26,503 nucleotides of DNA from SIG565 sp045540055 (GTDB lineage: Bacteria; Bacillota; Clostridia; Oscillospirales; Acutalibacteraceae), in the NCBI GenBank assembly GCA_045540055.1, contig JAZQGO010000034.1:1-26503 (forward strand), read 5' to 3'. The notes beneath the pieces were generated by a model. The model did not search any database. It saw nothing but the letters and a program-made list of their open reading frames with translations, and was not told the DNA's origin. Position numbers and translations under genes: made by a program. Positions 14,120 through 20,305 of the stretch are shown here, in pieces (the stretch's first letter is position 1; each line of letters starts with the position of its first letter).

Positions 14120-14800
14120 TTAAAAAAGCTGCCTTAATTTAAGTAAGGCGGCTTTTTCTATTCGGGATACATATGAGCGAGAAATACCCAGCCGCCGTGC
14201 AATTTCGTGCTGTGTCAGTTCCTTACAGCCGCCCACACCGTATCGGTAGCAAATGATTGTTTTTTCGCGGTCGTCAAGTGCGTGATTTATTATTTTTCGA
14301 AGCTTTTCAAGCTTTAGCTTTATGTCGATTTCCTCAGTTATGTCGGTGCTGTCGGCAATTATATCTATAAGTGTCAAGGTGTTGCCGTCCTTGTCGGTGT
14401 CAATCGGGTCGCTGATATATACGTCCTGCGCCGACTTTTTAAGTGATCGAAAGTGCATAAGTATCTCATTATCAATACATCTTGCGGCATAGGTGGCAAG
14501 GCGAATGCCCTTATCTGCCTTAAATGAGGTAATACCCTTTATAAGACCTATTGTGCCTATCGAAATCAAATCCTCCTGCTCGCTTGTGGCGCTGTAGTAT
14601 TTTTTAACTATGTGGGCGACCAATCTTAAATTATGCTCAATCAGCTTGTTTTTCGCCCCGATATCACCGTTTTTCATCCTTTCAAGCAGTGCGGTTTCCT
14701 CTTTGGCTTTAAGCGGCGGTGGAAACGAGCCTGCAGGTGTCACATGCAATGCAAAATAAAAAAGTGACGATGCAATTTTTATTAAAAGCTGCCAAATCAT
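14120..14800 (-). CDS. sigK: RNA polymerase sporulation sigma factor K, pro-form
   Basis: A 226-residue sigma factor of the late mother-cell type. The first 20 or so residues are a hydrophobic pro-sequence (WQLLIKIASSLFYFALHV), followed by F-P-P-P-L, which aligns with F-P-Q-P-L after the cleavage region of B. subtilis pro-sigma-K. Region 2 carries IEHNLRLVAHIVKKYY, EDLISIGTIGLIKGI and LATYAARCIDNEILMHFRS. Region 4 has the helix-turn-helix LTQHEIARRLGISRSYVSRI. By homology it directs late mother-cell sporulation genes after membrane proteolysis. The gene is whole, with no skin-type insertion. The ribosome site GGAAGGGA lies just upstream of the ATG. I see no certain promoter; a sigma-E or sigma-K site would be expected in the AT-rich stretch before the start. 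Confidence 0.93.
   Translation of the reverse strand: MIWQLLIKIASSLFYFALHVTPAGSFPPPLKAKEETALLERMKNGDIGAKNKLIEHNLRLVAHIVKKYYSATSEQEDLISIGTIGLIKGITSFKADKGIRLATYAARCIDNEILMHFRSLKKSAQDVYISDPIDTDKDGNTLTLIDIIADSTDITEEIDIKLKLEKLRKIINHALDDREKTIICYRYGVGGCKELTQHEIARRLGISRSYVSRIEKAALLKLRQLF
14123..14157 (+). terminator. Terminator of the Cys-rich gene, overlapping the sigK 3' end
   Basis: A5-GCTGCCTTA (14123-14136) pairs with TAAGGCGGC-T5 (14144-14157) with one G-T pair and a 7-base loop. The rightward T-run serves the gene ending at 14096. The hairpin lies within the last codons of the leftward sigK gene (stop at 14120-14122). Confidence 0.85.
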
Positions 14801-14849
14801 AAAATCCCTTCCTTCACAAAAATATATGTAAGTAGGGGGATGTCTTATT

Positions 14850-14926
14850 ATTTAGGATTCAGGATTTAGGATTTAGGGGTTAGGACTGTAGGGACGGGCG
14901 CCCTCGACCGTCCGTTAGGATTTAGA
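14850..14926. repeat. Dispersed intergenic repeat, copy 1
   Basis: Short units of the type TTAGGATT(T/C)AGGA and TTTAGGATTTAGGGGTTAGG run from 14850 to 14885. They are followed by a GC-rich hairpin, GGACGG (14892-14897) pairing with CCGTCC (14908-14913), and a closing TTAGGATTTAG. The 21 bases at 14865-14885 recur exactly at 24264-24284. The combination of TTAGG-like units and a GC-rich hairpin resembles repeats I remember between genes in gut Clostridia. Confidence 0.7.
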
Positions 14927-14935
14927 AAATTAAGG

Positions 14936-14964
14936 TTGAATTTAGTGAAAAAGTATGATAAGAT
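14936..14964 (+). promoter_or_regulatory. Promoter of the ileS T-box transcript
   Basis: TTGAAT (14936-14941) and TAAGAT (14959-14964) have 17-base spacing, with TG at 14956-14957 forming an extended -10. Transcription near 14971 would place the T-box leader at the 5' end of the ileS mRNA. Confidence 0.5.
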
Positions 14965-14970
14965 ATATGA

Positions 14971-15209
14971 GATAAATAAAAGGCGATGAAAAAGACAGTA
15001 ACCGTGTATGAAAGCTTAAAGCGAGTCGGGGAGGGTGCAAGCCCGATGCAAGTAGTATGCGTGCGAAAATCACTTTGGAGCTGTCGGCTGAAAACAGTAG
15101 GCTGAACCGGTTGTTCACCGTTAAGAGAACCGCAGATGTCAGTCTGCCGTAATAGGTGGTTAACGAAAGTGGGTTTTCGTCCTGTTATGGACGAAAACTC
15201 TGTTTTTTT
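14971..15209 (+). promoter_or_regulatory. T-box leader of ileS, isoleucine-specific
   Basis: A T-box riboswitch that senses uncharged tRNA-Ile. The stem I base pairs GACAG (14994-14998) with CTGTC (15081-15085). AGTA at 14997-15000 and GAA at 15065-15067 form the usual specifier-loop motif, and the specifier is ATC at 15069-15071, an Ile codon. A GCAGA/TCTGC hairpin follows (about 15132-15146). Then comes the T-box, reading AATAGGTGGTTAACG at 15151-15165, whose TGGT at 15157-15160 can pair with the ACCA end of tRNA-Ile. It departs from the common GGGTGGNACC form. The terminator at 15171-15209 ends directly before the ileS ribosome site, as expected for antitermination. Confidence 0.88.
15171..15209 (+). 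terminator. T-box-controlled terminator
   Basis: GGGTTTTCGTCC (15171-15182) pairs with GGACGAAAACTC (15189-15200, one G-T pair), followed by TG and T7 at 15203-15209. ACGAAA at 15163-15168 can instead pair with TTTCGT at 15175-15180, which would break the terminator. AGGAGG of ileS starts at 15210. Confidence 0.9.
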
Positions 15210-15221
15210 AGGAGGATTTTT

Positions 15222-18200
15222 ATGTACAACAGTATTTCACCTAACCTTAATTTCGTTGAGGAAGAGAAGAAAATAGGAAAATTCTGGGTCGACGAAAAAA
15301 TATTCGAAAAGAGTATTGAAGAACGCAAGGACGGTGACCCTTATGTTTTCTACGACGGCCCGCCGACCGCTAACGGTAAGCCGCATATCGGTCATGTGCT
15401 GACCCGTGTTATCAAGGATATGATTCCGCGTTACCGCACCATGAAAGGCTGTATGGTGCCGCGTAAAGCAGGCTGGGATACACACGGTCTGCCCGTTGAG
15501 CTTGAGGTTGAAAAGCTGCTCGGCCTTGACGGTAAAGAGCAGATTGAACAGTACGGTCTTGAACCCTTTATCGACCATTGTAAAGAAAGCGTCTGGAAAT
15601 ACAAGGGCATGTGGGAAGATTTTTCGCATACAGTTGGCTTCTGGGCAGATATGGAAAATCCGTATGTTACCTATCATAATGACTTTATTGAGTCGGAATG
15701 GTGGGCACTCAAAAAGATTTTTGAGAAAAAGCTTCTTTACAAGGGTTTTAAAATTGTACCCTATTGTCCCCGTTGCGGAACACCGCTTTCGTCCCATGAG
15801 GTAGCGCAGGGCTATAAGAACGTTAAGGAGCGCAGTGCCGTTGTTCGCTTTAAGGTAGTGGGTGAGGATGCATACTTCCTTGCGTGGACAACTACACCTT
15901 GGACGTTGCCGTCCAACGTGGCACTCTGTGTAAACCCCGATGACACATACTGCAAGGTTAAGGCGGCTGACGGCTATACCTACTATATGGCCGAGGCTCT
16001 GCTTGATAAGGTGCTAGGCAAATTAGCCACCGAAGAAGCACCTGCCTACAGCGTGCTTGAAAGCTTTAAGGGTAGTGACCTTGAACATAAGGAATATGTG
16101 CCGCTGTTTGACTTTGTAACACCCGTTTGTCAAAAGCAGAATAAGAAGGGTCACTATATCGTTTGCGACAGCTATGTTACAATGAGTGACGGTACAGGTA
16201 TTGTTCATATTGCACCCGCCTTTGGTGAGGACGACGCTAAGGTTGGCAGAAAGTACGACCTTCCCTTTGTGCAGTTTGTTGACGGCAAGGGTGAGCTTAC
16301 CGAAGAAACACCCTATGCCGGTAAGTTTGTTAAGGATGCCGATCCGCTGGTGCTTGTTGACCTCGATAAAGCAGGTCTGCTTTTTGATGCGCCGAAATTC
16401 GAACACGACTATCCGTTCTGCTGGCGTTGTGACACACCGCTTATTTACTATGCACGTGAATCGTGGTTTATTAAGATGACCGAAGTTCGCGATGATTTAA
16501 TCAAAAACAACAACACAATAAACTGGATACCCGAGAGCATTGGTAAGGGACGCTTCGGCGACTGGCTTGAAAACGTTCAGGACTGGGGCATCTCACGTAA
16601 CAGATATTGGGGAACACCGCTTAATATCTGGCAGTGCGAATGCGGTCACATCCATTCTATCGGCTCTATTGCTGAGCTTAAAGAGTTGTCGGATAACTGT
16701 CCCGATGATATTGAATTGCACCGTCCCTATGTTGACGCAGTGACCATTAAGTGTGCCAAGTGCGGTAAACAGATGAGCCGTGTACCTGAGGTTATCGACT
16801 GTTGGTTCGACTCGGGCGCAATGCCGTTTGCACAGCACCACTATCCCTTTGAGAACAAAGACCTGTTCGAGAGTCAGTTCCCCGCAGACTTTATTTCTGA
16901 GGCGGTTGACCAGACTCGTGGTTGGTTCTATTCATTGCTTGCAATATCAACCCTTATTTTCGATAAGGCACCCTTTAAGAATGTTATCGTTCTCGGTCAC
17001 GTTCAGGATGAAAACGGTCAAAAGATGTCCAAGTCAAAGGGCAACGCCGTTGACCCGTTTGATGCGCTTGAAACCTACGGTGCCGATGCAATTCGCTGGT
17101 ATTTCTACACCAACTCAGCGCCTTGGTTACCCAACCGCTTCCACGGCAAAGCCGTAACCGAGGGTCAGCGCAAGTTTATGGGCACCCTTTGGAACACCTA
17201 CGCTTTCTACGTACTATATGCCAACATAGATAAGTTTGACCCGACAAAATACAAACTTGCCGACTGCAAGCTGACTGTTATGGATAAATGGCTACTTTCT
17301 CGTCTTAACTCTACCGTTAAGGCGGTTGATAATAACCTTGCTAACTACCGTATACCCGAAGCCGCACGCGCTCTGCAAGAGTTTGTTGATGAAATGAGTA
17401 ACTGGTATGTTCGTCGTGGCCGTGAGAGATATTGGGTGCAGGGTATGACCGAGGATAAGATTGCGGCATATATGACACTCTACGAAGCGCTGGTTGTCAC
17501 GGCTAAGACTGCCGCACCGATGGTTCCGTTTATGAGTGAGAATATCTACCGCAACTTAGTATGCAATGTAGATAAGACTGCGCCGATTAGTGTACATCTT
17601 TGCGCCTTCCCTGAAGTACAGGAAAATCGTATTGATAAGACACTTGAAGATAATATGGAAAAGGTGCTTGAAATCGTTGTTATGGGACGTGCCGCACGAA
17701 ACGGCTCTAACCTTAAAAACCGTCAGCCGCTAAACAAAATGTTTGTAAAGCTTGACTGCGATTTAGATACACTCTACACCGATATTATTAAGGATGAGCT
17801 TAACATTAAGAGCGTTGAGTTTACCGATGCGGTTGATGCCTTTGTGACCTATAACTTTAAGCCACAGCTGAAAACGGTAGGCCCAAAATACGGCAAGCAG
17901 TTAAATGATATAAGACGCGTCCTGTCCGAAATTGATGGCTCGGCCGCCAAGGCGAAGTTAGATGTTGACGGCGCACTTAAATTTGACCTGCCGGGTGGTG
18001 AGGTAGTTCTAACGGCTGAGGACCTGCTTATTGAATCGGCTCAGAAGGAGGGATTCTCGGCTCTTACCGATAACGGCATTACGGTAGCTATTGATACAAC
18101 ACTCACAAAAGAGCTTATTGATGAGGGATATATCAGAGAGCTGGTCAGCAAAATTCAGACAATGCGTAAAGAGGCAGATTTCAATGTTTGCGACCATATT

Positions 18201-18383
18201 GAAATCACCGTTTCAGGAAGTGAGGTTATCTGCAATCTGTCACTTGACAAGAAGGACGATATCGTCGGCGATACACTTGCCGATTCACTGGAAGTAGGTA
18301 CACCCGATGGTTTTGTTAAGGATTGGGATATCAATGGCGAAAAGGTGACTATAGGCATTAAAAGGGTAAGCAAACACGAATAA
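15222..18383 (+). CDS. ileS: Isoleucyl-tRNA synthetase, long (IleS2-like) form
   Basis: This 1053-residue class I synthetase charges tRNA-Ile. The HIGH motif is at 55-58 and KMSKS at 601-605. An internal Cys-rich insertion before the VPEVIDCWFDSG segment (Cys-x-Cys-Gly and C-x-x-C) probably binds zinc, and an editing (CP1) domain lies between. A length over 1000 and the YDGPPTANGKPHIGH context fit the eukaryote-like IleS2 group more than the roughly 920-residue IleS1 group. IleS2 enzymes are known to resist mupirocin, so natural tolerance is a reasonable inference. The start is ATG at 15222 behind AGGAGG (15210-15215); a longer frame from 15156 runs through the T-box terminator and is not coding. 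It is monocistronic and T-box controlled. Confidence 0.96.
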   Translation: MYNSISPNLNFVEEEKKIGKFWVDEKIFEKSIEERKDGDPYVFYDGPPTANGKPHIGHVLTRVIKDMIPRYRTMKGCMVPRKAGWDTHGLPVELEVEKLLGLDGKEQIEQYGLEPFIDHCKESVWKYKGMWEDFSHTVGFWADMENPYVTYHNDFIESEWWALKKIFEKKLLYKGFKIVPYCPRCGTPLSSHEVAQGYKNVKERSAVVRFKVVGEDAYFLAWTTTPWTLPSNVALCVNPDDTYCKVKAADGYTYYMAEALLDKVLGKLATEEAPAYSVLESFKGSDLEHKEYVPLFDFVTPVCQKQNKKGHYIVCDSYVTMSDGTGIVHIAPAFGEDDAKVGRKYDLPFVQFVDGKGELTEETPYAGKFVKDADPLVLVDLDKAGLLFDAPKFEHDYPFCWRCDTPLIYYARESWFIKMTEVRDDLIKNNNTINWIPESIGKGRFGDWLENVQDWGISRNRYWGTPLNIWQCECGHIHSIGSIAELKELSDNCPDDIELHRPYVDAVTIKCAKCGKQMSRVPEVIDCWFDSGAMPFAQHHYPFENKDLFESQFPADFISEAVDQTRGWFYSLLAISTLIFDKAPFKNVIVLGHVQDENGQKMSKSKGNAVDPFDALETYGADAIRWYFYTNSAPWLPNRFHGKAVTEGQRKFMGTLWNTYAFYVLYANIDKFDPTKYKLADCKLTVMDKWLLSRLNSTVKAVDNNLANYRIPEAARALQEFVDEMSNWYVRRGRERYWVQGMTEDKIAAYMTLYEALVVTAKTAAPMVPFMSENIYRNLVCNVDKTAPISVHLCAFPEVQENRIDKTLEDNMEKVLEIVVMGRAARNGSNLKNRQPLNKMFVKLDCDLDTLYTDIIKDELNIKSVEFTDAVDAFVTYNFKPQLKTVGPKYGKQLNDIRRVLSEIDGSAAKAKLDVDGALKFDLPGGEVVLTAEDLLIESAQKEGFSALTDNGITVAIDTTLTKELIDEGYIRELVSKIQTMRKEADFNVCDHIEITVSGSEVICNLSLDKKDDIVGDTLADSLEVGTPDGFVKDWDINGEKVTIGIKRVSKHE

Positions 18384-18459
18384 TCCGCGCCTGATTTTAA
18401 AGGTAACATTTTCGTTTTTGCTTTGTTAAAATACTCGCAAATAGTATAATAGAAATAAC

Positions 18460-18503
18460 AAAACATCCGGCAGGTAGAACCTGACCGGATGTTTTGTGTT
18501 TTG
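18460..18503. terminator. Convergent terminator for ileS and the 59-residue gene
   Basis: AAAACATCCGG (18460-18470) pairs with CCGGATGTTTT (18485-18495), capped by CAGGT/ACCTG around an AGA loop with one bulged A. The rightward tail is TTTTGTGTTTTG and the leftward tail TTTTGTTATTTC, so it can end transcripts from both sides. Confidence 0.88.
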
Positions 18504-18532
18504 TATGTGAAATTAAAAGATGGACGGAAAAT

Positions 18533-18712
18533 TTAAGCGCAATGCTTGTTGCAGGGCATATCCTCGTTTGACACCTTGAGGCGTCGGCGGCGCACAGCGG
18601 CCTTAATTCTGTCTTCAAAGGCGACAAGCTTCTTTTCATTAAATAGACCCCAAATAATAAAGCCAACAGCCGCAACCTCAAGAAAAGTCTGTATAAACAT
18701 ACCTAATGTCAT
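18533..18712 (-). CDS. 59-residue single-pass membrane protein under a LexA-type operator
   Basis: A small gene of 60 codons, not recognised as a named family. The N-terminus is one membrane helix at about 6-24 (FIQTFLEVAAVGFIIWGLF). A charged segment with EKKLVAFED follows at 26-34, then a basic run Arg41-Arg44, and a tail with Cys54 and Cys58 around His57. The start is ATG at 18712 with AAGGAG at 18726-18721, 8 bases upstream. It has its own consensus promoter (TTGACA-N17-TATAAT), with CGAACATTTGTTCG between promoter and ribosome site, matching the Firmicutes LexA box. This predicts induction by DNA damage. By analogy with YneA and SidA it could be an SOS cell-division inhibitor; that is inference. 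Gene calls limited to 60 residues or more would miss it. Confidence 0.82.
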   Translation of the reverse strand: MTLGMFIQTFLEVAAVGFIIWGLFNEKKLVAFEDRIKAAVRRRRLKVSNEDMPCNKHCA

Positions 18713-18728
18713 AGTAATTTCTCCTTAC

Positions 18729-18742
18729 CGAACATTTGTTCG
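18729..18742 (-). promoter_or_regulatory. LexA (SOS) box
   Basis: CGAACATTTGTTCG is a dyad with six paired positions per arm. On the minus strand it reads CGAACAAATGTTCG and agrees with the B. subtilis LexA/DinR consensus CGAACRNRYGTTYC at 13 of 14 positions. It lies about 8-22 bases past the predicted transcription start of the 59-residue gene, where bound repressor would block transcription. Confidence 0.8.
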
Positions 18743-18756
18743 TTTTCTGTATTTTC

Positions 18757-18785
18757 ATTATAAACCATGTTTTTTCATTTGTCAA
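18757..18785 (-). promoter_or_regulatory. Consensus sigma-A promoter of the 59-residue gene
   Basis: On the minus strand TTGACA (18785-18780) and TATAAT (18762-18757) both match consensus exactly, with a 17-base spacer. It is the strongest promoter in the window, which makes sense for a gene normally held off by a repressor. Confidence 0.92.
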
Positions 18786-18959
18786 TATCTTTTTTACATT
18801 TTTATTATAATGATTTAGTCTGTCGAACGCAAAAGCGCTACTGCAAGCTGATTTTATCGGATTGCGCAATAAAATTTTATTATTGTTTCGACTAACTATA
18901 ACCATTATAATTTTTTGTGTGTCCCAAAATCTGTACTTTAAAAAAATATATTTACTTTG

Positions 18960-18988
18960 TTGAATTATTGGTTTTTTTGTTTTATAAT
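18960..18988 (+). promoter_or_regulatory. Promoter of mtaB-copA-copZ
   Basis: TTGAAT (18960-18965) and TATAAT (18983-18988) have 17-base spacing, giving a start near 18995 and a 24-base leader. A second possible promoter, TTGTTT-N17-TATAAT at 18883-18911, lies upstream; the region is AT-rich, so one of them may be chance. Confidence 0.65.
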
Positions 18989-19018
18989 TTATATGTATAT
19001 ATTATTTGGAGTGGCTTT

Positions 19019-20305
19019 ATGAATATTTCTTTTTACACCTTGGGCTGTAAGGTTAATCAATATGAAACACAGTGTATGACCGAGTGCTTTACCAATAGGG
19101 GCTATACTGTGGTAGATAATAATGTGCCGGCTGATGTCTTTGTTATTAACTCCTGCACCGTTACAGCAGAAAGTGACCGCAAGTCACGTCAGATGCTAAG
19201 GCGCTTCAGAAAAATGAATCCCGAGGCAGTTATGGTGCTTACGGGTTGTATGCCGCAGGCCTTCCCGACAGACAGTGCCGCACTCGCTGAAGCCGACATC
19301 GTTTCGGGCAATACCGACCCTGCACTTTTACCGCAGCTTGTTGAGCAGTTTATGCGCGGCGGCGAAAGGATAGTTCATATCGGTCAGCATATGCGTGACG
19401 AAAAATTCAATACACCGAGCATTAAGCAGTTCAGCGAGCACACACGTGCATTTATGAAAATTCAGGACGGCTGTGACCGTTATTGCACCTATTGTATAAT
19501 ACCTACCGCGCGCGGCAATATTCGCTCAAGGTCGATAGAAGATATTGAGGCCGAGGCGCGCGCCCTCGCCGATGCGGGCTTTTGTGAGGTTGTCCTTGTT
19601 GGTATAAATCTGACGTCGTTTGGTCGCGATACGGGACTTAATTTGTGTGATGCCGTCGACGCAGTCGCTCGGGTAGAGGGGATAAAGCGCATCCGCTTAG
19701 GCTCGCTCGAGCCCGACCATATTAGTGATGAAATGTTAGAAAGATTATCGAATCAGGATAAATTCTGTGCGCAGTTTCATCTGTCACTTCAATCGGGATG
19801 TGATAAGACGCTCAGACGAATGAACCGTCATTACGATTCGGCGTTTTATTTTGACCTTGTCGGTCGAATCAGAAAAATTTTCAAAAATGCCGCCATTACG
19901 ACAGATGTTATGGTAGGCTTCGCAGGTGAGGATGAAACAGAGTTTTCAGAAAACCTTGAGTTTGCCAAAAAGGTCGGCTTTGCCAAAACTCATGTCTTTG
20001 CCTATTCGCGCCGCGCAGGAACGGTGGCATATTCGCTGCCGAATCAGGTGACCAGAGCCGAAAAGGAGAGAAGAAGCCGTGAGATGATAGCTGTCACCAA
20101 TGCGTCAGAGCAAGCCTTCTTAAAAAATCAATGCGGCAAGACCTTTAGCGTATTATTTGAAACCGAAGACAATAATATATATTCGGGTTATACCGAAAAC
20201 TATACCTATGTAAAGGTGAGGTCAGAAAAGAATCTGTGTGGGCAGATAGCAGATGTTAAGTTAATATCTGCCGACAACGGCTACTGTGAAGGAGAGTTAG
20301 TTTAA
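19019..20305 (+). CDS. mtaB: tRNA t6A37 methylthiotransferase MtaB
   Basis: This 428-residue radical SAM enzyme converts t6A to ms2t6A at position 37 of tRNAs reading ANN codons. The N-terminal UPF0004 domain carries the three auxiliary-cluster cysteines Cys10, Cys46 and Cys77. The radical SAM motif CxxxCxxC is Cys152, Cys156 and Cys159. A TRAM-like C-terminal region of about 60 residues follows. The MNISFYTLGCKVNQYE opening is typical of MtaB rather than MiaB or RimO. The start is ATG at 19019 with GGAG at 19008-19011; an upstream extension to 18917 would be hydrophobic, lies over the promoter and is rejected. The copA start codon follows its stop directly. Confidence 0.94.
   Translation: MNISFYTLGCKVNQYETQCMTECFTNRGYTVVDNNVPADVFVINSCTVTAESDRKSRQMLRRFRKMNPEAVMVLTGCMPQAFPTDSAALAEADIVSGNTDPALLPQLVEQFMRGGERIVHIGQHMRDEKFNTPSIKQFSEHTRAFMKIQDGCDRYCTYCIIPTARGNIRSRSIEDIEAEARALADAGFCEVVLVGINLTSFGRDTGLNLCDAVDAVARVEGIKRIRLGSLEPDHISDEMLERLSNQDKFCAQFHLSLQSGCDKTLRRMNRHYDSAFYFDLVGRIRKIFKNAAITTDVMVGFAGEDETEFSENLEFAKKVGFAKTHVFAYSRRAGTVAYSLPNQVTRAEKERRSREMIAVTNASEQAFLKNQCGKTFSVLFETEDNNIYSGYTENYTYVKVRSEKNLCGQIADVKLISADNGYCEGELV

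Noticed and set aside
15104..15116. GAAC-CGGTT-GTTC as a LexA box
   Set aside because: The spacer is five bases and the site lies inside the T-box leader, where it is explained by RNA structure.
15156..15221. N-terminal extension of ileS by 22 codons
   Set aside because: It would translate through the T-box terminator; AGGAGG and ATG at 15210-15224 give the proper start.
18423..18450. Promoter-like TTGTTA-N16-TATAAT just before the ileS terminator, possibly driving a tiny RNA
   Set aside because: The transcript would be only about 45 bases and consist of the terminator itself. The minus-strand reading of the same AT-rich stretch serves as a terminator tail, so chance is more likely.
18917..19018. 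Hydrophobic 34-residue N-terminal extension of mtaB
   Set aside because: It overlaps the promoter at 18960-18988 and lacks a ribosome site; MtaB proteins begin at the MNISFYTLGC position.
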